Notes: generated by a model from the letters alone, not told the origin. DNA of 64,000 nt from Brucella tritici (GCF_902825325.1 NZ_CADEAR010000011.1:62001-126000), one strand, 5' to 3'. Numbered from the stretch's first letter, positions 1-8,613 are shown. Translations and numbers: made by a program.

Positions 1-13
1 CCGACATGCCCAT
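1..13 (-). CDS. tolR: TolR, first codons only (runs off window)
   Basis: The minus strand shows ATG GGC ATG TCG at the window edge, preceded by a GGGAA ribosome-binding stretch and lying 46 bases downstream of the tolQ stop. TolR is the partner of TolQ in the proton-driven Tol-Pal complex of the inner membrane, and it normally follows tolQ directly. Only MGMS is visible, so the call rests on position and on the start context. Confidence 0.6.
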
Positions 14-59
14 TGCAAGATTCCCGAAGGCTGAAATTACACTCGATGCTTGAAGCCGC

Positions 60-770
60 TTAATTACGCGGCGTCAGCTTCTCATCAATTTGGCGCGACA
101 GTATGGCGGAAAATTCATCCGCAAAGCCTTCCAGTCGCCCACCGATCTTGCCCGCGTCTGCCGACAGCTTGTTATAGGCAATAACGGCAGGAATAGCGGC
201 AAGAAGACCGATTGCCGTTGCCAGAAGCGCTTCGGCGATACCTGGCGCCACGACGGCAAGACTGGTGTTCTTGGAAGCGGCGATGGCCTGGAACGAGGTC
301 ATGATACCGACAACCGTGCCGAACAGACCGATAAAGGGGGCCGAGGAACCGATGGTCGCCAGAAAGCCCAGACGCGAGTCGAGCTTTTCACTTTCACGCG
401 CCAGCGCGACGTCCATGGCCTTGTCGATACGCATCTGAAGACCGATGGGCGAGCGAGCGCCCTTCTCGAATGATTTCTTCCATTCACGCATCGCAGCCAT
501 GAAGATGGACGCCATGCCCGTGGTGCGGCGTTCACCGAGATTGCGATAGAGTTCCTCCAGCGACTGGCCTGACCAGAACGTCTGCTCGAAGCGATCAATC
601 GCGCGGCGCGCCCGTCCGTAAGCAATCGTTTTGTCTACGATGATAGCCCAGGTCCAGATCGAGGCGAACAGCAGGCCAAGCATAACCAGCTTGACGACCC
701 AGTTCGCCTGCATGAACAGGCCCCAGAGGGTAACATCGGCGGCGGGGGCCGCTAACGCAACATTTTCCAT
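60..770 (-). CDS. tolQ: TolQ, proton channel subunit of the Tol-Pal system
   Basis: TolQ is an inner-membrane MotA/TolQ/ExbB-family protein that couples proton flow, with TolR, to TolA and so to outer-membrane constriction at division. The 236-residue protein has the family's usual length. One membrane segment lies near residues 25-45 and two more near 140-160 and 180-205. The glycine-rich signature GSSAPFIGLFGTVVGI around 141-156 is typical of the channel helices. tolR begins 46 bases downstream. The upstream neighbour ybgC is on the same strand 377 bases away, so tolQ probably has its own promoter as well as read-through. Confidence 0.95.
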   Translation of the reverse strand: MENVALAAPAADVTLWGLFMQANWVVKLVMLGLLFASIWTWAIIVDKTIAYGRARRAIDRFEQTFWSGQSLEELYRNLGERRTTGMASIFMAAMREWKKSFEKGARSPIGLQMRIDKAMDVALARESEKLDSRLGFLATIGSSAPFIGLFGTVVGIMTSFQAIAASKNTSLAVVAPGIAEALLATAIGLLAAIPAVIAYNKLSADAGKIGGRLEGFADEFSAILSRQIDEKLTPRN

Positions 771-1147
771 CGATCTACCGTCCTCGAATCCAAACGCCCG
801 GCCACATGACCGGGCGGTATCGCAAATCCGTTACTCAACGTCTGAAAACAGACGCTCCAAACCTGCGCAGCTTTTCATTTGAAGCCGTACCTGCCCGACG
901 AGCGGTCGACACTTCGTTCGGCAACCGCCATTCCCGGATTTCAACTTTAAATCCATCACGCGCTTGTTACGGTTAATTTTGGTGAAAGGAAGGCGCTGCG
1001 CTTCGTGCCTGCCTCTCCACCGATTCCGTCAGGGTGATTAATGGAATATTATGGTTAAAGATGCGTTAGCATTCGGCCAATTAGGCATATTTGCCGGTAG
1101 CGCATAGAGCAAGCCAGCGCAGAAAGTGCCTGGAGCTGTCTTGGGAC
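771..1147. other. Intergenic region tolQ/ybgC
   Basis: No convincing gene is seen in these 377 bases. A hairpin at 803-825 (CCGG/CCGG-based, 8-bp stem) lies in the tolQ leader. AT-rich sequence around 1030-1070 is the likely tolQ promoter zone on the minus strand, but no clear -35/-10 pair could be fixed. Confidence 0.5.
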
Positions 1148-1618
1148 TCAGTCCTTGCGGCTGTTGGTGAAGGCTTCCCGCCACTCGTCGGGAATGCGAC
1201 GCGGATGGCCTGCCTTTGTTATCATCACGGCCTCTACCTTCGCCTCCGAAAGCAGACGTTCACCGCAGGTAATCTTCTGCGCCATGATGACCCGTGCGCC
1301 ACGAATTTCGCTGACGCGGGTTTCAATCAGAATAAGGTCGTCCATCTTCGCGGGCGATTTGTAATCGATCTCCATGCGGCGAACGACCCAGACCATTTCC
1401 TCGCCAAGCGCGCCTTCGGCCAGTTCGATATGATGAACGTCCTGCAGGCGCAGGAAGTCCGTGCGTCCGCGTTCGTAGAATTCGAGATAACGACCGTGAT
1501 AGACGAAGCCGGAAAAATCCGTATCGGCATAATAGATGCGTGCATAGAGCAGATGCGCGCCGTCTTTCAGTTCGCCCGATACGGCAGCCTGCGCCAATTG
1601 TTCCTGTCGTTCCGTCAT
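1148..1618 (-). CDS. ybgC: YbgC, Tol-Pal-associated acyl-CoA thioesterase
   Basis: This is a hotdog-fold thioesterase of the 4-hydroxybenzoyl-CoA thioesterase/YbgC family, acting on short-chain or ACP-linked acyl thioesters near the Tol-Pal complex. The 156-residue product has the family motif [18 protein letters not shown] near residues 29-46, which includes the catalytic Asp. The central hotdog helix follows. Its start codon overlaps the ruvB stop as ATGA, so ruvB and ybgC are translationally coupled. That places this Tol gene at the end of the ruv transcript. Confidence 0.93.
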   Translation of the reverse strand: MTERQEQLAQAAVSGELKDGAHLLYARIYYADTDFSGFVYHGRYLEFYERGRTDFLRLQDVHHIELAEGALGEEMVWVVRRMEIDYKSPAKMDDLILIETRVSEIRGARVIMAQKITCGERLLSEAKVEAVMITKAGHPRRIPDEWREAFTNSRKD

Positions 1619-2655
1619 TCATCTTCCATAAAGAGACCGTATTGCGACTGCTGGATGATTTCAGCAGGCGCAGGCAATCCGAGATGCTGCCATGCGATGG
1701 CCGTCAAAACGCGACCGCGTGGCGTGCGCTGCAGGAAGCCCTGCTGGATCAGATAGGGTTCGATAATGTCTTCAATTGCATCACGCGGCTCAGACAGGCC
1801 GGCGGCAATGGTTTCGATCCCCACCGGACCGCCGCCGAAATTGCGTGCGATAATATTGAGGTAACGCCGGTCGAGCTGATCCAGCCCGCGATTGTCCACT
1901 TCAAGACGTGACAGCGCCTCATCGGCAATCTTCCGATCAATGACATCCACGCCTGCAACCAGCGCGAAATCACGCACGCGGCGCAACAACCGACCGGCAA
2001 TACGCGGAGTACCGCGCGAACGGCGGGCGACTTCCAGCGCACCATCCGGCGAAATACCCATCTGCATGATGCGCGCACCACGCCGCACGATATATTCCAG
2101 CTCCTCGACCGTGTAGAAATTGAGCCGTGTCGGAATGCCGAAACGATCCCGCAACGGCGTGGTCAAAAGCCCGAGACGGGTCGTGGCCGCAACGAGCGTG
2201 AACTTGGCGAGGTCGATCTTGACCGAACGGGCGGCAGGCCCCTCGCCGATGATGAGATCGAGCTGGAAATCCTCCATGGCCGGGTAGAGGATTTCTTCCA
2301 CCGCCGGGCTCAGGCGATGAATTTCATCGATGAAAAGAACGTCGCGCTCTTCCAGATTGGTCAAGAGAGCCGCAAGATCGCCCGCCTTGGCAATGACCGG
2401 GCCGGATGTGGAGCGGAAATTGACGCCCAGCTCCTTGGCCATGATCTGCGCCAGCGTTGTCTTGCCGAGCCCCGGAGGGCCAACGAACAGGACATGGTCA
2501 AGTGCCTCGCCACGCACTTTGGCGGCTTCAATGAAAACCTTGAGATTGGCGCGCGCTGCCGCCTGCCCGACAAAATCGTCAAGCGTCTGCGGGCGCAGCG
2601 TATTGTCTTCGTCTACGCGTCTATCGGCATCGATGAGAGGGTTGCGGTCGCTCAT
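1615..2655 (-). CDS. ruvB: RuvB, Holliday junction branch-migration ATPase
   Basis: RuvB is the hexameric AAA+ motor that drives branch migration with RuvA during recombinational repair. The 346-residue protein matches the family length. It shows Walker [10 protein letters not shown] near residues 59-67, Walker [10 protein letters not shown] near 107-115, and the C-terminal winged-helix region with [17 protein letters not shown]. It lies 40 bases after ruvA and overlaps ybgC by four bases, consistent with a ruvA-ruvB-ybgC operon. Confidence 0.97.
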   Translation of the reverse strand: MSDRNPLIDADRRVDEDNTLRPQTLDDFVGQAAARANLKVFIEAAKVRGEALDHVLFVGPPGLGKTTLAQIMAKELGVNFRSTSGPVIAKAGDLAALLTNLEERDVLFIDEIHRLSPAVEEILYPAMEDFQLDLIIGEGPAARSVKIDLAKFTLVAATTRLGLLTTPLRDRFGIPTRLNFYTVEELEYIVRRGARIMQMGISPDGALEVARRSRGTPRIAGRLLRRVRDFALVAGVDVIDRKIADEALSRLEVDNRGLDQLDRRYLNIIARNFGGGPVGIETIAAGLSEPRDAIEDIIEPYLIQQGFLQRTPRGRVLTAIAWQHLGLPAPAEIIQQSQYGLFMEDE

Positions 2656-2695
2656 GCCTTCCTCCTCGCATGAACATATCGCTCAGGCAAGTAAA

Positions 2696-3313
2696 TCACC
2701 GCGACAATTCCTTCAATCCAAGACGGATCAGCTTGGCCGAATCGGCGCCCTCGCCCGCTTCCTTCAGGGCGGCAGCGACGGCATTGGCGGCCTGATCACG
2801 CGAATAGCCTAGATTGGAAAGCGCCGACACCGCATCGGCAACCGGTGCCGGAGCCGCCCCCGCGCCAAGTTCCTGCTTGAGCCCGATCGTGCCGCTCGCA
2901 TCACCGGCGAAGGCAGGCGCCTTGTTCTTGAGTTCCGTCACGATGCGCTCAGCGACTTTCTTGCCGACGCCCGGCGCGCGCGACACCATGGCGATGTCAC
3001 GCAATGCAATCGCATTGGCGAGTTCCGATGGAGACAAAGTGCCAAGCACGGCCAGAGCCACCTTGGCGCCAACGCCCTGCACATTCTGCAACAGGCGGAA
3101 CCATTCACGCTCAAGCTGACTGGCAAAACCATAAAGGCGGATCATGTCTTCGCGAACATAGGTTTCGATAAACAGGATGGCCGCCTCGCCCGCACCACCG
3201 AGATTGCCCAGCGTGCGCGCCGAACAAAACGCAACGTAGCCGACGCCATGCACATCGATGACGGCATGATCCTCGGCAATTTCATCGATCACGCCCTTGA
3301 GCTTGCCGATCAT
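2696..3313 (-). CDS. ruvA: RuvA, Holliday junction DNA-binding subunit
   Basis: RuvA is the tetramer that holds the four-way junction and loads RuvB. I chose the internal start giving [12 protein letters not shown] because it is the family's normal N-terminus and has GGGGTAGGA just upstream. A longer reading from 3340 adds nine residues with no support. The 205-residue product shows the OB-fold N-terminal domain, the two helix-hairpin-helix motifs ([14 protein letters not shown] and [13 protein letters not shown]), and the C-terminal UBA-like RuvB-binding domain ([17 protein letters not shown]). Confidence 0.95.
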   Translation of the reverse strand: MIGKLKGVIDEIAEDHAVIDVHGVGYVAFCSARTLGNLGGAGEAAILFIETYVREDMIRLYGFASQLEREWFRLLQNVQGVGAKVALAVLGTLSPSELANAIALRDIAMVSRAPGVGKKVAERIVTELKNKAPAFAGDASGTIGLKQELGAGAAPAPVADAVSALSNLGYSRDQAANAVAAALKEAGEGADSAKLIRLGLKELSR

Positions 3314-3334
3314 TCTGATCCTACCCCGCTGAGA

Positions 3335-3398
3335 GCGCATCCCGAAAAGTGTAAAACGGTTTTCGGACGAGATGCGCGCAAAAAAACTACGTTAGAAC
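3335..3398. repeat. Dispersed palindromic repeat, copy 1
   Basis: The core at 3335-3377 pairs GCGCAT with ATGCGC and carries the internal CCGAAAAGTG...ACGGTTTTCGG arms shared with the other copies in this window. A short A-rich tail follows it. It lies between ruvC and ruvA. Rhizobial genomes hold many related intergenic palindromes. Assignment to that class is by resemblance only. Confidence 0.75.
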
Positions 3399-3438
3399 GC
3401 GCAGCGACCTGATGGATCAGGTCGCTGCGCGTTCTAAC
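3380..3438 (-). terminator. Strong intrinsic terminator overlapping the ruvC stop
   Basis: A perfect 23-bp inverted repeat (3391-3413 with 3416-3438, two-base loop) is followed on the minus strand by GTAG and seven T's (3386-3380). The ruvC TGA (3417-3419) and its last codons form the 5' arm. The stem should stop ruvC transcription before ruvA. Confidence 0.85.
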
Positions 3439-3947
3439 AGCGCCTGCATCCGGCGGGCGCTTACAATGCTCTGACGATGATGCGCATGACAAATGGCGAT
3501 GGCCAGTGCATCGGCGGCATCGCTCGTATCGAACGATGCGCGCGGCATCAGCACTTTCACCATCATATGGATTTGCTGCTTTTCCCCGTGCCCGACGCCG
3601 ATTACAGCCTTCTTCACGGCATTCGGCGCATATTCGGCAACGGGCAGTCCGGCCTGCGCGGGCGCCAGCAAAGCAATACCGCGCGCCTGACCAAGTTTCA
3701 GCGTTGCCGTTGCGTCCTTGTTGACGAAGGTGTGTTCGACCGCTGCCTCATGCGGCATATATTCATGCAGGACTTTGGAAAGCCCTTCATGCAGCTGGCA
3801 GAGGCGCGATGCCAGATCCATCTCGGCATTCGAGGTTACGGTGCCCGAGCCGATGAAATGCAGTGAATTGCCAAGCGATTCGACAATGCCCCAGCCAGTA
3901 CGGCGCAGGCCCGGATCAATACCAATGATGCGAATCGTTTCTTTCAT
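3417..3947 (-). CDS. ruvC: RuvC, crossover junction endodeoxyribonuclease
   Basis: RuvC is the dimeric Mg-dependent resolvase that nicks Holliday junctions. The 176-residue protein begins with the RNase H-like strand [14 protein letters not shown], which carries the first catalytic Asp. [20 protein letters not shown] supplies the second acidic residue, and the C-terminal [19 protein letters not shown] the last acidic pair. Unlike ruvA and ruvB, its 3' end lies inside a very strong hairpin terminator, so ruvC may be transcribed apart from ruvAB. Confidence 0.96.
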   Translation of the reverse strand: MKETIRIIGIDPGLRRTGWGIVESLGNSLHFIGSGTVTSNAEMDLASRLCQLHEGLSKVLHEYMPHEAAVEHTFVNKDATATLKLGQARGIALLAPAQAGLPVAEYAPNAVKKAVIGVGHGEKQQIHMMVKVLMPRASFDTSDAADALAIAICHAHHRQSIVSARRMQALLERAAT

Positions 3948-4038
3948 AAGCGAACCCTATCCTCAGACGGATTCACTTGACAGCAGAAAAGTGAACAAAA
4001 GAGAAACATGCGCCACGAAGGGCACATATGATCAATTG

Positions 4039-4584
4039 TTACGAAGCGCCAAAAGCGGTCTTGAGCAAAACGATCTGTTCGGAAACCGGGTTGCCACGCG
4101 GAACGCCCTGAAGCGAAACCACTTCACCGTAAACTTCGCGGTCCATGCGGCGCACGCGTGCCTGAAGGCGCATGGAACGGTCAATGAGTTCCATGAATGC
4201 GGCGGGCAGTTCGGACCAGCCCTGTGCAACTTCGCCCGCCGACGGTGTATCAAGACGCACCTTGGCCTTTTCGGCGGAAACCTGCTGGCGGGTCATCTCA
4301 CCGCTGCGTGCCGCGCGCTGGAGCAACAGCCAGGACGCTATCTGCATCAGGCGCGTCGTCAGACGCATCGATTCGGCAGCATAGAGCGTCGCAGCCACAC
4401 GGGAAAGATTGCGTGCGTCTTCACGGCCTTCGCCGTCGAGATAGCTCGCAGCTTCCTCGACCATATCCATGCCTTCGGCGTAGATCGGCTTGAACGAATC
4501 CGAGAAGACCATGCGCTCCGCGAGGCTGATCATATTGCTCGGCATCTGACCCTGTTCGCTAATCACTGCTCTGCCACCTTGCAT
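4039..4584 (-). CDS. rcdA: RcdA, ClpXP adaptor for CtrA degradation (DUF1465)
   Basis: The protein belongs to DUF1465, the family of Caulobacter RcdA. With CpdR and PopA, RcdA delivers the master regulator CtrA to ClpXP. The core reads MDMVEEAASYLDGEGRE then ESMRLTTRLMQIASWLLLQRA, which is the helical-bundle signature. I use the start at 4584 (181 residues, close to the 177 of Caulobacter RcdA). The frame stays open to an ATG at 4680, but the extra segment is Arg/Pro-rich and has no ribosome-binding site. A CtrA-type box lies upstream at 4762-4777, suggesting feedback control by its own target. Confidence 0.85.
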   Translation of the reverse strand: MQGGRAVISEQGQMPSNMISLAERMVFSDSFKPIYAEGMDMVEEAASYLDGEGREDARNLSRVAATLYAAESMRLTTRLMQIASWLLLQRAARSGEMTRQQVSAEKAKVRLDTPSAGEVAQGWSELPAAFMELIDRSMRLQARVRRMDREVYGEVVSLQGVPRGNPVSEQIVLLKTAFGAS

Positions 4585-4761
4585 GACCGCCGGTATCGGC
4601 GGCCCATTCCGTTGCCGCATACGTCCGGTGGGATTTGCCGGACGGATACGAATGAAACCATTGAACCGCTGTTCGACCATGGGGGAGGCTGAGACGGAAC
4701 AGCTGCGCTAAACAAGTCCACGATAAACTGCACCTTCATGCACCGTCGCGCAAGTTTATGT

Positions 4762-4777
4762 TTAACATTCGGTTAAC
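4762..4777. promoter_or_regulatory. CtrA-type box upstream of rcdA
   Basis: TTAACATTCGGTTAAC matches the CtrA consensus TTAA-N7-TTAA(C) exactly and lies 85-180 bases upstream of the possible rcdA starts. CtrA is known to bind rcdA promoters in related rhizobia. Binding here is an inference. Confidence 0.65.
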
Positions 4778-4813
4778 ATTTTCAAAGGCTTTTGATCAAA
4801 GCCAGGAAACTAA

Positions 4814-4857
4814 GCACGCCCCCAAAAGTGGAAACCGGTTTTGGGACAAGGACATGC
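4814..4857. repeat. Dispersed palindromic repeat, copy 2
   Basis: GCACGCCCCCAAAAGTGG is followed by an inverted ACCGGTTTTGGG arm and closes with ACATGC. The same tail style (TGAAAAAGATTAAAGCG) follows as in other copies. It lies in the rcdA-opgC intergenic region. Confidence 0.75.
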
Positions 4858-4987
4858 GTGAAAAAGATTAAAGCGGGTCGTTTGAATATGACAAAATACG
4901 ACACGATTTAGAACGGATTGAGCAGATATTCCGTTCCACGTCCCTGCATGTGGAGATTGGTTTTTCCCGGTGCGTAGCAAAAAGCAC

Positions 4988-5090
4988 ATAAAAAAAGAGC
5001 CGCAATGGCGGCTCTCAGGAGTTTAACAGGGAGGCGTCAAACAGAGTGGCTAAACCACTCGGTAAGAATCCAGCCGAACTGGATGTAAAC
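4988..5090 (-). ncRNA. Candidate small RNA with three hairpins and terminator
   Basis: Read on the minus strand, the stretch holds three elements in order. The first is a small hairpin CCAG-ttcg-CTGG near 5069-5083. The second is GAGTGG-tttagCCACTC (5044-5060). After an unpaired ACGCCTCCCTGTTAAACTCC comes a classic terminator, GAGCCGC-catt-GCGGCTC plus seven T's (5014-4990). No protein gene reads into this terminator, since opgC has its own at 5174-5201. The CTCCCT single strand resembles the anti-Shine-Dalgarno motif of rhizobial sRNAs such as the AbcR/alpha-r15 type, but family membership is not established. A CtrA-type box lies just upstream. Confidence 0.55.
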
Positions 5091-5108
5091 CATTTAACAT
5101 TCTTAAGA

Positions 5109-5123
5109 TTAATGAATGGTTAA
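5109..5123. promoter_or_regulatory. CtrA-type box near the candidate small RNA
   Basis: TTAATGAATGGTTAA fits TTAA-N7-TTAA. It lies about 20-30 bases upstream of the first hairpin of the minus-strand small-RNA candidate. The surrounding DNA is AT-rich, so a chance match is possible. Confidence 0.45.
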
Positions 5124-5173
5124 TTTCTGCTCGGCGCTGTGGATAATCTCGCACAATCCGGCGCTGTTTACTC

Positions 5174-5201
5174 AAAGAAAAGCCGCCCGAAACGGGCGGC
5201 T
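5174..5201 (-). terminator. opgC terminator
   Basis: Stem AGCCGCCCG/CGGGCGGCT with a three-base loop (5181-5201) is followed on the minus strand by TTTCTTTGAG. It starts 15 bases after the opgC stop. Confidence 0.85.
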
Positions 5202-5216
5202 GATCGGTGCTGATTG

Positions 5217-6440
5217 TTAATAGCGCTGCATTGCAGGCTTCGAGCTTGAGGCAACCTGCATCTTGACGGGCTCGGCAGCGGGAACAGCGGATTTTGCCGA
5301 CGCGGCTGCGCCTTTTTTGCTCCAACCAATGGTCGGCAGCCATTCAAGATAATAGGCCAGCGCGAACTGCATGACGATGCCGGTTGCAATCAGCAGCGTG
5401 TCATAAGGCAAGCCGCCCGGATTAACGAGCTTCATCACCTGTGCGACCATTGCCAGCAGCGTACCGGCAATAAAGACCGGCAACGAATGCTTGCCGAGAA
5501 TCGCCAGCGGATTATCCGGCGCAGTCCGGGCAATGTTGTTCAGCGTCGGCACAACAGCAATGAGATAGGCAATCGCCAGCACATGCAGCAGGCGCGGGCC
5601 TGACAGGAAGGTCTTGTCGAAGCCGGTGACGACCATCGGCATGCCCATTGATGCGTCGATACCCCATAGCGGGATGCGGACCCATGCCAGCGCCAGCACG
5701 AGATAGCCGACAGCTAGGCCGATCAGCAGCGGATGCTTCGGCAGTTCACCACCGCGACGCACATGCATCACGCCCGCGATACCGATCGCAAACAGAAACT
5801 GCCACGACAGCGGGTTCAAGAACCAGACGCCTTCGGTCGGATAGTTGACCGGCGCAACGTGATAGAGGCCAGACAGGAACCAGACCGTTCCGGAAACACC
5901 GAGCATGAGCGGCAGGCTGATGCGCGCCAGCAGAAGCAGGAGCGGGGTCAGAATCAGCATCACGGCATACATCGACAGAATGTTGTTATAGCCAAGCTGG
6001 TGACCCATGGTGACGATGCCGAACAGCGCCTCGACCGGGTGCTTGACCAGTGGTGCGATGTTGATCTGCGTCAACAGTTCCGAACGTTTCAGGAAGATGG
6101 CCGCAGCAGCGAAAATGGCGATGGTCGCCATGGTGGTCATGATGTGCGTGGTATAGAGCACGCCCGCGCGGCGCCACATCTTCAGCGACAGGAGCAGGCG
6201 ATTGCCGGGGGCAAACTTTGATCCATAAGCAAGCGCCACGGCCATGCCGGAAATCAGCACGAAAGCTTCAGCCGAATCGGAGAAGCCCAGATTCTTGTGC
6301 GTGAAATGCTCGTAGATCGTGCCGGGCACATGGTTGATGAAGATCGTTAGCAGCGCGAGCGCACGAAACACGTCAATGCGCGTATCACGCATTTTCGTTG
6401 GTTGTGCGGGCATCGCTTCTCTAGCGGTCGCAATATTCAT
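5217..6440 (-). CDS. opgC: OpgC-family membrane protein, probable glucan succinyl transferase
   Basis: OpgC proteins are polytopic inner-membrane acyltransferases that add succinyl groups to osmoregulated periplasmic glucans. In Brucella the related Cgm protein modifies cyclic beta-1,2-glucan. The N-terminus RDTRIDVFRALALLTIFINHVPG, with an early His, and SAEAFVLISGMAVALAYG are typical of the family. About ten hydrophobic segments span the 407 residues, and the C-terminal 35 residues are polar. Position next to ruvC/rcdA agrees with the Brucella cgm gene as I recall it. Identity with Cgm is inference. Confidence 0.85.
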   Translation of the reverse strand: MNIATAREAMPAQPTKMRDTRIDVFRALALLTIFINHVPGTIYEHFTHKNLGFSDSAEAFVLISGMAVALAYGSKFAPGNRLLLSLKMWRRAGVLYTTHIMTTMATIAIFAAAAIFLKRSELLTQINIAPLVKHPVEALFGIVTMGHQLGYNNILSMYAVMLILTPLLLLLARISLPLMLGVSGTVWFLSGLYHVAPVNYPTEGVWFLNPLSWQFLFAIGIAGVMHVRRGGELPKHPLLIGLAVGYLVLALAWVRIPLWGIDASMGMPMVVTGFDKTFLSGPRLLHVLAIAYLIAVVPTLNNIARTAPDNPLAILGKHSLPVFIAGTLLAMVAQVMKLVNPGGLPYDTLLIATGIVMQFALAYYLEWLPTIGWSKKGAAASAKSAVPAAEPVKMQVASSSKPAMQRY

Positions 6441-6827
6441 TTACCAGCCTGCCTATCTTTGAAGGAAAGCGCTCGCACTTGGGATTGCGCGGCTTTCCAA
6501 TCTTCTTCGTGTCATTCCGGATGGGTAACCGGAACAGTTTCACACGTTTTGCCGGGGCGTTCAGCGCCCGGTCTTGGTGTGGCATATATACCCGTTAATC
6601 CCGGCAGAACCGGGTTGGTTCCGATCAACTTTCGTTCCAGTGGATAACATTCTGCCAGCCCGGACAGGCGCAAACCGACGTGAGTTTCGCCAATGAATAC
6701 TTGCCGAAGCGCGGTTGCGTCGCATAAATGCGATAAAACAAATAGATAGAGCGCAGCTTCTGTTTCCGATAAACAGAACGCCTCTATTGCCCGAATTCCA
6801 TCACGTTTTTCCCGTTAGGCTTGGTTC
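6441..6827. other. Divergent intergenic region opgC/thiE-like
   Basis: These 387 bases separate divergent genes and should hold both promoters. A degenerate palindromic repeat copy lies at 6705-6753. I looked for a thi-box upstream of the ThiE-like gene and saw none. Confidence 0.5.
6705..6753. repeat. Dispersed palindromic repeat, degenerate copy 3
   Basis: GAAGCGCGGTTGCGTCGCAT, then AAATGCG and the tail ATAAAACAAATAGATAGAGCGC, resemble the right half and tail of the rhizobial-type palindrome. The left half is not recognisable. Confidence 0.5.
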
Positions 6828-7493
6828 ATGAACACGCCCGCACACCAGACTGAAATCGAACGCTGCCGCATTGTGCTGGTTGCGCCTCCACTTGCCGACG
6901 GCGCGGCTCTCGCAAAGCTTTTGACGGCCGCACTATCGGGCGGTGACGTTGCAAGCGTCATTCTCGATACCGGCGATCTCGATGAGGCCACTTTTCAGGC
7001 CACGGCCGAAAAAGTCATCCCCATCATTCAGGAGAAAGGCGCTGCCGCGCTCATCCTCAACGATACACGCATCGCAGGTCGCGTCGGCGCTGATGGTATT
7101 CACATCGAAGGCAAGACTGCCGATCTGGCGGATGCAATCGAAAAGCATACGCCGAAAATGATCGTCGGCACCGGCAATCTGCGTGACCGCCATGGCGCGA
7201 TGGAGATCGGCGAATTGCAGCCCGACTATGTCTTCTTCGGAAAGATCGGCGCGGACAACAAGCCGGATGCCCATCCGCGTAACCTGTCGCTGGCTGAATG
7301 GTGGTCGCAGATGGTGGAAATCCCCAGCATCGCGCAAGCCGGAAGCACGCTGGAAAGCATCATCCCTGCAGCCGAAACCGGCGCGGATTTCGTTGCGCTC
7401 GGACGCGCCGTCTTCGACGCGGAAGACCCCGCAAAGGCTGTCGCGGAAGCCAACCGGCTTCTCGATGAGAACGCGCCACGTTTTGAAAACTGA
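6828..7493 (+). CDS. Thiamine phosphate synthase-like (ThiE/TenI fold) protein
   Basis: The 221-residue protein is a TIM-barrel of the ThiE/TenI family, which condenses HMP-PP with the thiazole phosphate (ThiE) or isomerises the thiazole (TenI). It shows ALILNDTRIAGRVGADGIHI (strand with Asp near 78), the PDYVFFGKIG segment and the phosphate-binding end ETGADFVALGRAVF. The barrel replaces several usual ThiE residues; for instance HLGQxD appears as HIEGKT. The exact reaction is therefore uncertain, and it may be the divergent second ThiE paralogue common in rhizobia. It is followed after 22 bases by a Sel1-repeat gene, probably co-transcribed. Confidence 0.75.
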   Translation: MNTPAHQTEIERCRIVLVAPPLADGAALAKLLTAALSGGDVASVILDTGDLDEATFQATAEKVIPIIQEKGAAALILNDTRIAGRVGADGIHIEGKTADLADAIEKHTPKMIVGTGNLRDRHGAMEIGELQPDYVFFGKIGADNKPDAHPRNLSLAEWWSQMVEIPSIAQAGSTLESIIPAAETGADFVALGRAVFDAEDPAKAVAEANRLLDENAPRFEN

Positions 7494-7515
7494 TTCCTTC
7501 ATCAAGGTCTTGCCG

Positions 7516-8568
7516 ATGCCCATGAAGAACAAATTTCTTCTCGCTGCCGTTCTGACATTCGCGCTGCCGGTCCTGCCTGCTCTGGCAGCAGGCGAGCCGG
7601 TGCACGGTCAGAAGGAGAGCCAGCAGGGTAATCACAAGGACAAGAAGGCGGACAAGCCAGCCAAGCCGGTGATGCTGCCGCAGCCGGCAACCACGGAACC
7701 GATGCCCCCCATCGATCCGAGCCGCTTCGGCGACAAACCGGCAGACGAGGCATTCGGCGCATTTCAACGCGGTCTTTATCTGACTGCTTTCAATCTGGCC
7801 AAGCCACAGGCTGAAAAGGGCGATCCGGCATCGCAGGCGCTCATTGCAGAGATTTATGCCCGCGGACTCGGCATCCCCGCCAACCAGAAACTGGCGGCAG
7901 AGTGGTATGAGAAAGCAGCCAATAACGGCGTTGTCGAAGCGCAATTCCGCTATGCTGCACTTCTGCTTCAGGGCACCTATGCCAAGAAAGATCCGGTCAA
8001 GGCCGAGGAACTGATGAAGAAAGCCGCCGATGGCGGCAATGCCATGGCGCAGTTCAACTATGGCCAGATGCTGATGGTAAAGACGCCGGGCAAGCCGGGC
8101 ATCGACCTTGCCTTCCCCTGGTTCGAGAAGGCCGCCGAAGCCAAACTGGCCGACGCACAATATGCACTCAGCCAGATTTATGCCAACGGTACGCCTGCCA
8201 TTCCGCGTGACGACAAGAAAGCGCGCGTCTATCTCCTGCTTGCAGCCGCGCAAGGTTACGATACCGCGCAGTTCGATCTCGGTCGCTGGCTGATTGAAGG
8301 GCGCGGCGGCGACCGCGACTACGAACAGGGTTTTGGCTGGATGCGTCTTGGTGCCCAGCGCGGCATGGTGATGGCGCAGGCCTGGCTTGCCCGTCTCTAT
8401 CGCGACGGCATCGGCACCGAAGGCGATCTCGTCAAGGCTGCGGCCTGGTATATTGTTGCCCAACGCGCCGGTTTTCGCTCGCCGGACCTCAACGACATGA
8501 TGGACGGACTGGCTGACGACCAGATCAAACAGGCCATAGAAACCGCCAACAATCTGCGCGTTCGCTGA
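7516..8568 (+). CDS. Secreted Sel1-like repeat protein
   Basis: The 350-residue product has an N-terminal signal peptide (KNKFLLAAVLTFALPVLPALA, cleaved after Ala-Ala) and a Lys/Pro-rich linker. It then carries about six Sel1/TPR-type helical repeats between residues 80 and 320, such as GDPASQALIAEIYARGLGIP and AEAKLADAQYALSQIYANG. Sel1 proteins act as periplasmic or envelope protein-interaction scaffolds, and no enzyme motif is present. The start at 7516 has AGG eight bases upstream. A second ATG lies two codons later. It follows the ThiE-like gene closely. Confidence 0.85.
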   Translation: MPMKNKFLLAAVLTFALPVLPALAAGEPVHGQKESQQGNHKDKKADKPAKPVMLPQPATTEPMPPIDPSRFGDKPADEAFGAFQRGLYLTAFNLAKPQAEKGDPASQALIAEIYARGLGIPANQKLAAEWYEKAANNGVVEAQFRYAALLLQGTYAKKDPVKAEELMKKAADGGNAMAQFNYGQMLMVKTPGKPGIDLAFPWFEKAAEAKLADAQYALSQIYANGTPAIPRDDKKARVYLLLAAAQGYDTAQFDLGRWLIEGRGGDRDYEQGFGWMRLGAQRGMVMAQAWLARLYRDGIGTEGDLVKAAAWYIVAQRAGFRSPDLNDMMDGLADDQIKQAIETANNLRVR

Positions 8569-8613
8569 TTTTTGGGCGAATTTTCTGGCACGTCCTGCTC
8601 TCTTTTCGTGCTC

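Noticed and set aside
6441-6827. TPP riboswitch in front of the ThiE-like gene
   Set aside because: The CTGAGA and GAACCTGAT motifs of a thi-box are absent in this region.
7360-8463. 367-residue minus-strand frame opposite the Sel1 gene
   Set aside because: No motifs, and it conflicts with a signal-peptide-bearing repeat protein on the plus strand.
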